A stretch of DNA of 64,000 nt from Erinaceus europaeus (GCF_950295315.1 NC_080166.1:104873693-104937692); one strand, 5' to 3'. Positions 1 to 11,296 are shown, numbered from the stretch's first letter. Notes: a model not told the origin generated them from the letters alone. Program-made: numbers and translations.

Positions 1-398
1 CTAATATTCATATTTACCTACCAATAACTCAAGTTTAAGTTACAAAATATTAATACAAATATATATAAATTAAAATAGCTATCAGCAGTCTCCATATAAC
101 TCATATTTTCTGATAAATAATTAAGTAATAATTTTGTTATTCTTAGGTTACCATAAAGCAAAAAGCAGTTGTAAATAAATTCCACAGTGGACATCATAGT
201 TTTGTCCACTAAGGGTTGCAGATATTGAGTGCACTCAATCAGGATACCACTCAAGCCAACATTCAGAGAATTCTGTATGGCAATAGGCAAACACTCTATT
301 TCTAGATGTCAAACTACCAAGTAATCAGCACTGATTTTATGAAAGTGACTGAATATCTCATCTATAGAAAAGGAAGCAAAATTTATTTTATATTTTGT
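1..398. other. AT-rich unique sequence
   Basis: No gene or repeat recognised. An antisense open frame of about 90 codons at 18-290 shows no domain, no splice context and an AT-driven composition, so it is treated as chance. Confidence 0.5.
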
Positions 399-638
399 AT
401 TTATTACCACTTAGGTTATCACTGGGGCTTAGTGTCTGCATGACAAGTGCATTGCTCTAGGTATACCTTGCCCCGCCCCTTTCCTTCCTTTATAATAGAG
501 ACAGAGATAAACAGAGAATGAGTGGAAGAGAAAAGGAGACATTAGCCATATTCTACTGTTCCTGACATTTTCCCTCTTGCAGATAGGGATCTGGGTCTTT
601 TCATATCTTAATGTTCAGACATGTCACTGCCAGACCCC
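399..638 (-). repeat. Diverged tRNA-derived SINE
   Basis: Antisense SINE. The tail-side motif 'ggttatcactggggctt' lies left, a purine-rich body lies in the middle and the antisense head ('cactgccagacccc') lies right. It is heavily diverged, so an old copy. Confidence 0.6.
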
Positions 639-1015
639 AATAAAAATATTTCTTAAGTCTATGGAACACTGAGTCTTGTGTCTTTTCAAATGTCTAAAAA
701 CTATTCACATTATTATTAAAAAGACTCATAGAAGTTTATATTTTAGCAAGAGCATAAAATTCTTTCTTTAAAATGTTTTTAGACTACATGAAAAATGATA
801 TAACCATGCTTTCTAATATAGTCAGTTAAACTCTATAGCAGAAGTATATAATTGTTATCAAAGTACCTCTTCCAAAAGTGGAAAGTATAGTAGAAGAGTT
901 TATTATAAGAAAAAAAAATAATGAGTAGAGTCACTAATTTAATTTCTGTGTTCTCATAAAACATTTAAGGGTTCATGGAGATGATCTAATTAAAACCAAC
1001 CAAACAAAAAAACAG

Positions 1016-1115
1016 TGGGGCTGCAAAGGTGACTCAGCAGTAGACCATATAACCTGCATGCATGAGACCCTAGGTTCAATCCATGACACTGTGTAAAAAT
1101 AATAAAGACACAGCA
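1016..1115 (+). repeat. Short tRNA-like SINE (type C)
   Basis: About 100 bp with a tRNA-like head and a B-box-like 'taggttcaatcc', ending in an A-rich tail. The rest of the longer family member is missing. Confidence 0.6.
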
Positions 1116-1229
1116 AGAAGAATATTATGGATGGCAGACAAGTGTCCTGGTTCTATCTCAAGTACAATAACACATACAAAATAACTAAAGCATAATTGCA
1201 CAGTAGTGAAATTTCAGTTGCCTGATACT

Positions 1230-2335
1230 TTAACGATGACTCTTTAGTCACTATCAGGCCACCCTATCAGCTGGGGCCCTAGTCAGGGAGTCCTGAGATT
1301 CCCAAACTGTCATGATGGGCCTAGACCTCGAATAAATCCCTCTCTCCATTGTTACTGATAATTTCTATCAGGAACAACACAATAGGCCCCCTTGTGGGCC
1401 CCCATAGGACTTTGCCCTCAACTTGGATCAACAATGGTAAGAGAATGTTCCATCCGCTGAAGGGAGGATGAACATACTCTATGCCACATCTGAGGAAGAA
1501 AGGTCGATACTGGGACAGTTTGGAACGTTCCTACTCATGACCACAGAATGTGAACTCAGATCTACAGGGATGCAGAGGTCACATAGGCTCCTAAGCTGAA
1601 TATGGGCCCTAGATCACATCAAATCAATGGGATTTACATTTACCTCTTTCCCATATTAGAGAGCTACTCTTCTTCTCTGATCCAGCTTCCTGGTTCTTTT
1701 TCCAGCCATGACATCATCCCCCCCAGACAATAATTTGGATCTACCTGCATATCAGATTTCAGAGTCAGGGGAAAAAAGAAAAAGAAAAAAAAAATAGTAT
1801 AGCCACAGACCCTTTGGAATGTAACTAAAATATATTTACTAGCTATCTACAAAATGGAGGATCCCCCAACTCTTCATCTGCACTATTGCAGCCTTTAGGT
1901 CCATGATTGGTCAACAATTTGTGTGGCTTTGTATGTTAACTCTCTTTTCAACCACCAGGTTCCAGATGCTAGCTTGATGCTAACCAGACTTCCCTGGACA
2001 GACAACCCCACCAATATGTCCTGGAGCTCCACTTCCCCAGAGCTCTTCCCCACTAGGGAAAGAGAGAGCGAGAGACTGGGAGTATGGATTGAACTGTCAA
2101 CACCCATGTTCAGCAAGGAAGGAATTACAGAAGCCAGACCTTCAACCTTCTGCTTCCCACAATGACCTTGGGTCCATACTCCCAGAGGGTAGAGGGTTAA
2201 AGAATAAGAAAGCTATCAGAAGAGGGGATGGGATACAGAGTTCTGGTGGTGGGAACTGTGTGGAGTTGTACCCCTCTTATCCTATGACTTAGTCAATGTT
2301 TCCTTTTTAAAACAAAAAACTTAAAAAAAATAAAC
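1230..2335 (+). mobile_element. L1 3' UTR, 5'-truncated, older subfamily
   Basis: This 1.1-kb non-coding L1 3' end shares long stretches with the element at 40903-41935 and, in its last 450 bp, with those at 6195-8173 and 46120-47392. Shared marks are 'ggtcaacaatttgtgtggc', 'cttccctggacagac' and 'tgtggagttgtacccctct'. It ends in an A-rich tail near 2335. Open frames inside it are 3' UTR artefacts. Confidence 0.85.
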
Positions 2336-2862
2336 CACAATATAATATTAAAGGTTTAAAAATTGTTCAATTAAAGTAAAAACATCACTCCTAGAATCAA
2401 CTTAAATGAATTTTTTTAAATATATTTCTATTCAAATGCATGATCATAATAACAAATTATGTGCAATATCTATTATGATGAAATGTTACTATTGTCATTA
2501 TGATTATTTGTTTGTATTGCATTTTAAACTACTTAGTGGGTTTATTATTAATAGTGTTAAAAACATAAATAATGACAGGACTTCGTAGCAGAAAGAAAGC
2601 TGCTTGTGAAGTAGGCTAGACATACCTTCACATCCATGCCATGCAAGGCACTGTGTGGCATTGGAAGTGTTAATTTACTCTATTTTTGTTTCTGTATTTG
2701 TCAAATAGGTATACAATTATGCTTGTGGATATGTGTGAGGTACTTAATTATGTACATAAAATATACTGTATAGTATTAAAAAATGAAATTTCAATTGCCT
2801 GATTGAATGCCATAGTTCTTGTGTGGATATGAAGGAAAAGAGACGTGGAGAAAATAATACCA
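2336..2862. other. AT-rich unique sequence
   Basis: Nothing recognised. The short open frames are AT-driven. Confidence 0.5.
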
Positions 2863-3030
2863 AGGACTGGTGGAAATAACTCAGACTGTTAAAACAGCAA
2901 GTTGGATTGTTGGCATCTGAGAGATCATATGCTCAATTCCTGGCACCACCATATGCCAGAGCTTTATAGAGCTCTGATCTGTCTCTCTGACCTTAGTAAA
3001 GAAATGAACAAATAAAAAAAATGAAAGAAA
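2863..3030 (+). repeat. tRNA-like SINE (type C)
   Basis: The head 'ctcagactgttaaaacagc' is followed by a B-box-like 'gctcaattcctggcacc', the 'ccagagctttatagagctc' hairpin typical of this type, and an A-rich tail that abuts the next SINE. Confidence 0.65.
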
Positions 3031-3645
3031 GGGAGTCGGATGGTAGTGCAGTGTTGGTCTATTTACATTATTTTTGTTTTGTCTGAGACCTGCCCTGTCT
3101 GCAGGGCACTGGCTTAATCCCCACTGGTTCACACTCTCTTTTTGCTCTGCCCTGTCTCCTAGTCACACCATGTTTTCCACCATTTAATCCCCACTGGTTT
3201 GAACTCTCTTTTTGTTCTGCCCCCTCTCCTGGTCACATCCTGTTTTCCACCCTACCACTTCCTTCCTGGAAACTATAAATGCATATTCTTTTCTCAATAA
3301 ACATTGCACTGCTTCCCACTCAGCCATGAGTCCCTGGTCGTCTGTCTCCTGCCCTCGAAGCTAGCCCGGCAGTGCAGAGGGTTAAGTGCAGGTGGCACGA
3401 AGTGCAAGGAACAGCATAAGGATTCTGGTTCGAGCCCCTGGCTCCCCACCTGCAGGGGAGTTGTTCACAAGTGGTGAAGTAGGTCTTCAGGCGTCTGTCT
3501 TTCTCTCCCCCTCTCTGTCTTCCCCTCCTCTCTCCATTTCCCTCTGTCCTATCCAACAACAATGACTTCAATAACAACAAGAATAACTACAACAATAAAA
3601 CAACAAGGGCAACAAAAGGGAATACATAAATAAATAAATACAAAA
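3031..3645 (+). repeat. SINE type A interrupted by a solo LTR
   Basis: The SINE head (3031-3051, 'gggagtcggatggtagtgca') and the rest of the SINE (3372-3645) are separated by an LTR. The right part resumes at 'gtgcagagggttaag' and runs through the 'ctccccacctgcagggga' body to the (ACAACA)/(AATAA)-rich tail. The 6-bp 'gtgcag' is duplicated on both sides of the LTR, so the SINE is the older element. Confidence 0.9.
3052..3371 (+). mobile_element. Solo ERV LTR, about 320 bp
   Basis: Starts TGTTGG and ends CCGGCA (TG...CA). It contains a TATA-like 'ctataaatgc' and the polyadenylation signal AATAAA in 'tctcaataaacattgc'. Perfect 6-bp target duplications 'gtgcag' lie at 3046-3051 and 3372-3377. 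Six-base duplications are usual for class II (ERVK-like) proviruses. The last 60 bp match the LTR at 12467-12854, so the two belong to one family. No internal provirus remains, which points to LTR-LTR recombination. Confidence 0.9.
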
Positions 3646-3745
3646 ATACATTTTTTTTAAAAGAAAGAAAATGGTAAGCAGAAACCAACAGATTTTTGAT
3701 AAGGAAAGCAATTCATAAGGACAGCAAGCTAATTAAATTAAGGAC

Positions 3746-4055
3746 TTTTTTTGTTTGTTTGCCTCCAGGGTTAGTGCTGGGGCTTGGTGCCTAAACTAGA
3801 AATCCACTGCTCCTGGAGGTCATTTTGTTGTTGTTGTTATTATTATTGCTGTTATTGCTGCATAGGACAGAGAAAAGTTGAGAGAGAAGGGGAAGACAAA
3901 GAGGAGGAGAGAGAGAGAGAGTCACCTGCAGACCTGCTTCACCAACTGTGAAGTGACCCCCCTGGACGTGGGGGAGGCGTGGGCTTGAACCGGGATCCAA
4001 ACTTCAGTCCTTGAGCTTCCTGCCATTTGCGTTTAACTGGCTGCTCTACTGCCTG
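3746..4055 (-). repeat. SINE type A, antisense
   Basis: Runs from the antisense tail ('gcctccagggttagtgctgg') through the TTG-rich region and body to the antisense tRNA head ending 'gctctactgcctg'. Moderately diverged. Confidence 0.85.
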
Positions 4056-4195
4056 CCTGTAGGTGTCTACATCTTTCTCTCCCCCTTTCTGTCTTTCCCA
4101 ACTCTCTCCATTTCTCTCTGTCCTAAAAAAAAAAGAGCGAAAGAAAGTAAAAAGAAAGGAGGGATAACTGAGAATGCAAAAACAAGAAAATGAAG
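4056..4195 (+). repeat. SINE type A, 3' half only
   Basis: Begins inside the body ('aggtgtctacatctttctc') and runs to 'tctctctgtcctaaaa' and an A-rich tail. It abuts the head of the antisense SINE at 3746-4055, giving a head-to-body inverted junction. Confidence 0.75.
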
Positions 4196-5877
4196 CATAG
4201 ATTTCATTACTACTACTATGATTATTGTCATTTTATTGCAAAGAAATAGATAAAAGTTTCTAAAGGTAGTGAACAGAGATTTCAGAGTATACACTGAATA
4301 CTGAGTACATAATCTTATGCATTACTAACATCTAATATCAGTATTATCCATTTGTTGCAATTGTTGAATCTGCATTACTATATATTTTAGTGAATGTTTC
4401 ACTGTTTCATATTTTATTATTACTACTGAGTAACCTTAACATAAATCCCATCAGAATACCACACTACATTTAGTTATTAATTAACTGCCACCATTTAGAT
4501 GACTTTCTACATCAGTTTCATACCAGGTCTCTGTTTTCACCACTTCTATCTCTACATCCATACTCTCATATTTTTTAAATTGTTCACTTTCTGTCCTCTA
4601 GTAGATAAGTAATGTGACAACATCTTGGTTTTCCTAGTCAATAAACAAAGTTATTGAAACACTGTGTGGTATTTAAGCATTCATTAAATATTGGTCTAGC
4701 TTATCTCAATAAGCTTATATCAGTAAGCTAGACACTTATCTTGAGCTTTTTCTTTTTTTTCTTTTTGCCTGAATTCTTGAATATTTATCATGTGATCTTA
4801 TCCCTCAGACTCCATTAACAGTCATATCCTTCTGTTAATATATTCATATAATTTTTTTTGCTACAGTTAACATTCTACAAATTTTCATTACCTTTTAAAG
4901 CATTTTAGCACATTCTTACACTGTCTGATTGTCCTAACTTTTATGCTTAGCCAGGCAGTTCCTTGTGCTTCAAGTTAATTTAGTTTTATGTATATATTTA
5001 GTGGAATAAGCATGGTCAACATTTTGCTTTGATATTTGGACAGCTTGCCTTAACATAAAAAAATAACTTGGACAGATGACATGATAAAGATTTGCTTATT
5101 GATTTCCTTTGCTGTGTAAATTAAATTATAGACAAGTTATATAGTCTTAGGATTTTAGCATCCAATCGATGCACTAAATTAAAAAAAAATAATGTCAGAA
5201 TCTGTCAAACAGTAGAACACTTAGAGCACAAGAAATAATTGTGATACTACCTGTTAAAATTAAACATCATTCAATAAAGTACAACTTGTATATAAATCAT
5301 TACACATTATCTTCTTGAAATGTAATGAGACATTCTAGTGTATAAAACTTCTACCACTGGTACTATAAATTTATGGCATGTTTAAATTTTCCAAGGTTGA
5401 CAGGCATTGTTGAATCTGAATACTTTTGATTGACAAGAAAACTTCTGAAGATAAAATGTCTGTTTTTGACACAGTACAATGAAGCAGAAAATGGGCAGAT
5501 GCCACGGTTATGTAATCAGTACAAAGAAGACTCTAGCTAGCATTCATAATGCATCAAACAAACCAACAGGCCAGTTATTGGTTAACTGTAATGTATTAGC
5601 AACCTCAACCATCTGTCTTCAAAATCTATTAGTACAGAAGTCTACTGCTGACCCATGTACATTAGAAAAAAAGACACTTAGGTAAGGGATAATATCTCAA
5701 AGCATGAACAGTAAAACAACAGTTAAATATGCAATGGCTATGCAGCAGTAAATAGCAAGTTTCAGAGTATTTGGTTAAATGATTTTTGTATTATATCTTA
5801 AATTAACATTAGATGAAACCTTTTAAAATGCACAAAATCTAGTATAGTATTAGTGCATGTATTTTTATCAAATTTAA
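4196..5877. other. AT-rich unique sequence
   Basis: About 1.7 kb with no recognised repeat, exon or RNA. It is one of the longer repeat-poor stretches here. Confidence 0.5.
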
Positions 5878-6150
5878 TTTTTATTTATTTATTCCCTTTT
5901 ATTGCCCTTGTTGTTTTATTGTTGTAGTTATTACTGTTGTCATCGTTGTTGGATAGGACAGAGAGAAATGGAGAGAGGAGGGGGAAGACAGAGAGGAGGA
6001 GAGAAAGATACCTTCAGACCTGCTTCACCGCCTGGCCTGTGAAACGACCCCTCTGCAGGTGGGGAGCCAGGGCTCGAACCTGGATCCTTACATTGGTTCC
6101 TGTGCTTTGCGCCACCTGAGCTTAAACCGCTGCTCTACAGTCCGACTCCC
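5878..6150 (-). repeat. SINE type A, antisense
   Basis: The antisense tail 'ccttttattgcccttgttg' leads into 'ggataggacagagagaaatg', the body, and the antisense head ending 'ctacagtccgactccc'. Well preserved. Confidence 0.9.
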
Positions 6151-6194
6151 ACTTAATTTTTATCTTTAATTACAGTATATCTTAGCATGACTTT

Positions 6195-7000
6195 TTCCCC
6201 TAGGGACTTCACCACTTCAAACTGCCATTTTCCAAATCGTGAGAGATAAAGAGACAGGGAAACATCAGACAAAAGGGCTAATAGCCAAAATATATAAAAA
6301 GCTTATGAAACTCAACAACAGGAACAAAGTAACTCCTTTCAAAAGTGGGAAGAAGATATGAAAGGAATACTCACCAAAGAAGAGACACAAAAGTTCAACA
6401 GATATATGAAAAAATGTTCCAAGTCATTGATTGAGAAACACAAATAAAGAAAACAATGAGATACCATGTCACTCCTGTGAGAATGTCATACATCAGAAAA
6501 AAAAAAAAAAAGCAACAACAAATGCTGGAGAGGTTTCACGGGTAAGAGAACCACCCTACTGCTGGTGGGAATATAAATTGTTCCAACCCTGTGGATAGCT
6601 ATCTGGAGAAGTCTAGTAAGGTTAGAAATGGAACCACCTTATGACTCTGCAATTCCTCTCCTGGCAATATATTCTAGTAAATCAAACACACTAAACTAAA
6701 AAAACCTGTGTATTCCTATGTTCACAGCAGCACAATTTGTAATAGTCAAAATCTGGAAGCAGCCTAGGTGTCTAACAACAGATAAGCGGCTAAGAAAGTT
6801 GTAGTACATATATACAATGAAAGTATATACTGCTCAGCTATTAAAAATGATAAATTCACCTTCTTCACTTATCTTGGACAGAGCTTGAAGGAAGCTCTCT
6901 CCAAGATGAGGTAAACTTGAAGGAAGCTCTGTCCAAGATGAGGTCAGCCAGAAAGAATGTATATGGAATCATCTCACTCATTGACAGAAGTTGAAAAATA
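6195..7000 (+). pseudogene. L1 ORF2 C-terminal pseudogene
   Basis: Decayed end of the L1 ORF2 protein, covering the region after the reverse transcriptase and the cysteine-rich C-terminus. Stops and frameshifts in every frame break it. Identification rests on similarity to the better preserved copy at 29956-30616. It is 5'-truncated, has no promoter and cannot be functional. Confidence 0.8.
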
Positions 7001-8173
7001 AGAATGGATGGGTAAAGATAAATCACTAGATAATTAAAGTGAGGGGGAAAATTAATTGTATGTCTCAAAGTTTTTAAAACACAGACTGAGTCTTTTTAAT
7101 ATATAGGATGTGTATTTGATATGAGGACTCTCTCAAAAGCCTAGACCAAGTAGATCAGAAGCAACCAATAGCACAGCTATATACAAGATACTGGATACTG
7201 GACAGCAAACCATAACAAAAGGACTTTTCAAAGTTAACCCAATTACCAAATAATGTGATGATAACATTAACTATCGATTGTCTTTTTGAACCCTAAGACA
7301 GCAGGAACCTCACATCTCCACTATAGAGCCTATATTTCCCCCAGTCCTGGAACCTTAGGATAGGGCCCACTTTCCCGCATGCCTCTCCCAATCCAAATCA
7401 AATAATATTGCATCTGCCGGTGGCAACCTAATCAACACAACGATTGCCACCTCAACATGCTTCCGCTCAGACTGTGTCCAGAGACTTCACGTGTGGAATG
7501 ACAACCCTTCAGCTTCATTACTCAGGTGAGACCTTTCCTTACATAGTATTCTCTAATTACATCCCATGTGGTTCACTTTCTAACAAAGACCCAAAACCTA
7601 GATATACACCAGTTTCTGTGAGAGAGAGCATATATTCACACTTATCCATAAACTAGTGCAAAATATATACCCGAAAGCAGAAGTACACTAGAGTTTGCAG
7701 TGAGTACCCCCCCAACACTTCCTCTCCACTATTCCAAGCTTTGGGTCCATGATTGCTCAACAATTTGTTTGGCTTTGTATGTTAACTCTCTTTTCAGTCA
7801 CCAGGTTCCAGATGCCATCAGGATGCCGGCCAGGCTTCCCTGGACTGAAGACCCAACCAATGTGTCCTGGAGCTCTGCTTCCCCAGAGACCCACCCTACT
7901 AGAGAAAGAGAGAGGCAGACTGGGAGTATGGACCAACCAGTCAACGTCCATGTTCAGCGGGGAAGCAATTACAGAAGCCAGACCTTCCACCTTCTGCAAT
8001 CCACAAGGAAGCCTGGGTCCATGCTCCCAGAGGGATAGAGAATGGGAAAGCTATCAGGGGAGAGGGTGGGATATGGAGATTGGGTGGTGAGAATTGTGTG
8101 GAGTTGTACCCCTCCTACCCTATGGATTTGTTAATTTATCCTTTCTTAAATAAAAAATAAATTAAAAAAAAAA
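6195..8173 (+). mobile_element. L1 3' end: ORF2 C-terminus plus full 3' UTR
   Basis: Positions 6195 to about 7000 match the last part of mammalian L1 ORF2 at nucleotide level ('ctgctggtgggaatataaat', 'gcagcacaatttgtaatag'). About 7000-8173 is the 3' UTR shared with 15875-16892 and 46120-47392. It ends 'tcctttcttaaataaaa' followed by poly(A). A roughly 40-bp duplication ('ttgaaggaagctctgtccaa' units) lies near 6885-6945. Confidence 0.9.
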
Positions 8174-8182
8174 GATAAAGCA

Positions 8183-8385
8183 CTACTTGGATTGAGTTTG
8201 GTGTACTGCATTAAAGTAAAGGACTTGTGGAGGGTGGGTGGGCTTTCAGGTCCTGGTGCATGATAGAGGAGGAGGACCTGGGTAAGGAATTAGAGTGTTA
8301 TGCATAAAACTGAGAAATATTACACATGTACCAACAGGTGTATTTCCTATAAATCATTAATCACCCTAGTAAAAATAAATAAAAA
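8183..8385 (+). mobile_element. L1 3' terminus, second 3' UTR lineage
   Basis: Contains 'ttggtgtactgcattaaagt', 'gtcctggtgcatgat' and 'ctgagaaatattacacatg', the same lineage as 12861-13006, 44615-44815, 58745-58960 (minus) and 61500-61865. It lies directly after the poly(A) of the previous L1. Confidence 0.7.
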
Positions 8386-9539
8386 GAGACAAAGCACATT
8401 AGTCCCCGTTTCCCCAATTGTTGTGGAAATAAAACTAGAACTTAGGTCATGTTTATGACAGAGAAAGCACATCATCCATATGTTATCTTTCTGATTCTGC
8501 TTTTACTATTTTAAGGTTTCAGATAAAATGAAGTTAAAGAACCAATATAGCCAAAATATTTTATTGGGCTGGTGTGGTGTTCCTAGGTTTGAATTATTTC
8601 TATTTCCATTATTTAACCCACACTGACATTATTTTAAATGTTTATAATTTGTTTTATACCTTCTAGGAAAGTCTTATGTTTCATAGTTAATGTTCTATGA
8701 CTTTTAAATGTGTTTCACTTGTAAAAATATATACAAAGATCAATGTCCTTAGATGATGTATAATTTTTTATGTACTAAACCCTCTTAATTAATTTTCTAG
8801 GGTTTTCAAATAAGTAACATAAACTGGGTGACTAATGATCACTATTCACCCTCTGAATCTTCTCTTTTCACAAGTTTTAATTGCGTGTGTTCACATCCTT
8901 TTCCATCTGTGCTTGTCTGTATCTAAATTTCCCTACTTTACAAGTATACTTCTCATACTGATTCTGTGTCCATCCTAATTATCTCATCTTAATGTGATTA
9001 AATCTGCACAGACTTTACTTCCTAGTAAGGTCACATCTGAGAAACAGTAGTTTGAACTTCAGCATGTAATTTTGGCAAGATACAATTCAACCTATAAGAA
9101 TATCCAAGTTGGAAATTAACTTTTTCCACTTAGCCAAATAATATAACCCTCCTGTGTCTCCATTTTCATATATTTGCAGTTGTGAGAGATTAAGAAACAA
9201 CTATATAAAAATTATTTAGAACACTTAGTGATACTAAGATATTAACTGTCATTATGTTTCTCCAATTAAAATATTTGTTCTTACTGTAAGGTTTTTAAAG
9301 TTTCCTTAAATTAGCATTTCATTATTCTTCAGCAGGCACCTGTATGTTTAATTTCATAACGATGGAAAAGAAAATCCCAAGACTCCAGAAATATTCTCAA
9401 CATTGATAGTGTATCATGATGCAGTACTCAACCTAGTCAATCTAAGTTACTGCATTGCACAAGTTATACTGTTCTTTATTCTGCTATGATTCATGATTAT
9501 ATTCAGAATCACTTAAATGTTTTTGGTGTGTCTGTGTAT

Positions 9540-9541
<2 letters not shown>
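8386..9541. other. AT-rich unique sequence
   Basis: No recognised repeat, exon or RNA. Confidence 0.5.
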
Positions 9542-9599
<58 letters not shown>

Positions 9600-9600
9600 G
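9542..9600. repeat. (GT)n microsatellite
   Basis: About 24 uninterrupted GT units followed by 'tatgtatgtg'. Probably length-polymorphic. Confidence 0.95.
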
Positions 9601-9632
9601 TTTTATAGTGAGACAAGCAGATTAAGAATATA

Positions 9633-9785
9633 GTCTGGGAGGTGGCACAGCGGATAAGGCATTAGACTCTCAAGCATGAGGTCCTAAATTCAATTACTGG
9701 CAGCACATGTACCAGAGTCATGCCTGGTTCTTTCTCTCTCTCCTATCATTTCTCATGAATCAATAATAAAATCTAAAAGAGAAAA
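9633..9785 (+). repeat. tRNA-like SINE (type D)
   Basis: The head 'ggtggcacagcggataagg' leads to B-box-like 'aaattcaattactgg', 'cagcacatgtaccagagtc' and the tail 'aatcaataataaaatct'. It provides the template for recognising the LTR-interrupted copy at 60722-61415. Confidence 0.8.
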
Positions 9786-10110
9786 AAGAACATAGGTCAC
9801 CTTCATCTCATTTTAGAAATGTCTTGGGCCCTGACAGATAAACCATCATAAATGTTTAGAACCATAGTTTTTCAGTAGAATTCATTAATACCTTTACCAC
9901 TATAAAGTAGTTATTAATGTCTTTTTAAATTTTCTGACAAAAATGTATTTTAACTGCTATAGTACATCTGCTATTGTACATCGTAAATTTTTCTATTGAT
10001 TTTTCTACCTTTTAATTTTATGTCCATGTTTTGACTTCATAGATAAGGTGAAATATACTTCATCTAATCAAAAATGACACTAGAACTTTATATAACAATT
10101 TAAAATGTGA
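9786..10110. other. AT-rich unique sequence
   Basis: Nothing recognised. Confidence 0.5.
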
Positions 10111-10139
10111 ATGGAAGAGAGAGCATAATGATTCTTCTT

Positions 10140-11105
10140 CTAGCGTTTGCCCTTCTTCCGTAGCTAGTCAACAGCGTCAGGTTGAGCCTGATGTAAAGTT
10201 TCGAGACCTCCTTTGAATCTGGAGAGGTGGCAGTCGTTGACTATGTGGGTCATTGTCTGTAGCCGCAGGGGCAGTTCGGGTCATCTCTGACTCCCCAGCG
10301 GTGGAACATAGCGGCGCACCGGCCATGGCCTGTTCGATAGCGATCGAGGAGGGCCCAATCATAATGTGCTAGGTCAAAGCCGGGTTGACGCTTGCAGGGG
10401 TCTGTGATGAGGTGTTTGTTCTTTACCTCAGCTGACTACCAACTCTGTTTCCAAGAGTCTGGAACAGAGAAGTTCAGTGTAGGCGTAGGGGACCAGATTG
10501 GATGACGAGACGTCAAGCGTTGGACAGGGTGGGCGAAGATATCTGCGTATATTGGCAGGTCCAGTCGAGCGTAGACGTGGGAAATGAACTTAGATGATGC
10601 CGCATCCCGATGAATATCTGGCGGGGCGATGTTGCTAAGAACTGGCAGCCATGGAACCGGGGTGGAACGGATGGTTCCAAAAATTATCCTCATGGAGGAA
10701 TATAATTTGGAATCGACCAAGTGGACATGGGGGCTACGGAACCATACTGGGGCACAGTATTCTGCAGTGGAATAGCATAATGCCAGAGATGATGATCGTA
10801 GTGTGGAAGCACTCGCGCCCCATGAGGAGCTGGCCAGTCTTGCAATGATGTGATTCCTTGCGCCCACCTTTGCTGCAGTTTTTATGAGATGTTCCTGAAA
10901 TGACAGGGTGTGATCTAGAGTAACGCCAAGATAGACTGGCTGGGCTTCATGCCGGATTCTTGTATCGCCAAGCTGCACATTAAGCTCACGCGAGGCCGAG
11001 GCATGGTGTAGATGGAAAACAGATGATACCGTTTTTGCAGTGCTAGGGATTAGTTGCCATTTTTTACAGTAGTCAGATATCAGAGACATGTCTTTCGTGA
11101 GTGTT
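10140..11105 (-). pseudogene. Reverse transcriptase C-terminal pseudogene of a non-L1 LINE
   Basis: Reading the minus strand, the frame opens before 'MSLISDYCKKWQL' (11089) and continues unbroken for 217 codons. It includes the post-catalytic RT motif 'YLGVTLDHTLSFQEHL', then 'YSTAEYCAPVW' and 'STPVPWLPVLSNIAPP'. These are hallmark segments of the thumb and C-terminal region in Jockey-like RTs. The catalytic FADD box would lie upstream and is absent because of truncation. After a TAG at 10436-10438 the same frame continues with 'HYDWALLDRYRTGHGRC' and a Cys-rich 'CPCG'. A frameshift near 10250-10262 moves the following 'HIVNDC' into another frame. A second in-frame TAG lies at 10164-10166 and the terminal TAG at 10140-10142. 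Only three lesions in about 320 codons suggests moderate age. Confidence 0.85.
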
Positions 11106-11121
11106 TCACGAAAGACATGTC
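11085..11121. repeat. 16-bp perfect inverted repeat at LINE 5' junction
   Basis: The arms 11085-11100 and 11106-11121 are perfect reverse complements around a 5-bp spacer. One arm is LINE coding sequence. The other appears to be an inverted copy made at the 5' junction. The next bases repeat 'gtcatacctgatg', which recurs at about 11149 in the SINE. Confidence 0.9.
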
Positions 11122-11296
11122 ATACCTGATGACATTATGCAAAAAGACTGTCATACCTGATGTTCCAGGGTCCTGTTTCTGTTCCCTACATCATCCTAAG
11201 CCATAGCTGAGCAGTGTTCTGGTTAAAAATAAAAAAGAAGAAATACAAAAACATAGAATTAGTTTAAGATAATTATCATTTACTAAGGATCCTCTG

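Larger units (their letters stand above)
10131..11121 (-). mobile_element. Non-L1 LINE 3' fragment (Jockey/I/CR1-group)
   Basis: A 990-bp block clearly richer in G+C than its AT-rich flanks, coding on the minus strand for the C-terminal part of a non-LTR reverse transcriptase (see the pseudogene entry). It is 5'-truncated. The 3' end follows the last stop (10140-10142) within a few bases, in 'gaagaagaat', with no long poly(A). It lies inside a type C SINE. The protein is unlike L1 ORF2 and closest, from memory, to elements common in arthropods, cnidarians and some other animals. The exact clade cannot be fixed by eye. Confidence 0.8.
10111..11240 (+). repeat. SINE type C split by a foreign-looking LINE
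   Basis: The left remnant ends 'gagagcataatg' (about 10111-10130). The right part begins 'attatgcaaaaagactgtca' (about 11130) and runs through 'ccatagctgagcagtgttct' to an A-rich tail. The intact type C copy at 17457-17612 reads 'agcataatggttatgcaaac' at this point, so the LINE entered an existing SINE. Confidence 0.7.

Noticed and set aside
1207..2803. 19-bp near-repeat ('tgaaatttcagttgcctga' / 'tgaaatttcaattgcctga') at 1207 and 2785
   Set aside because: Considered as a duplication around a 1.6-kb insertion, but the interval contains separate repeats with their own ends. A match of this length with one mismatch can occur by chance in 64 kb.
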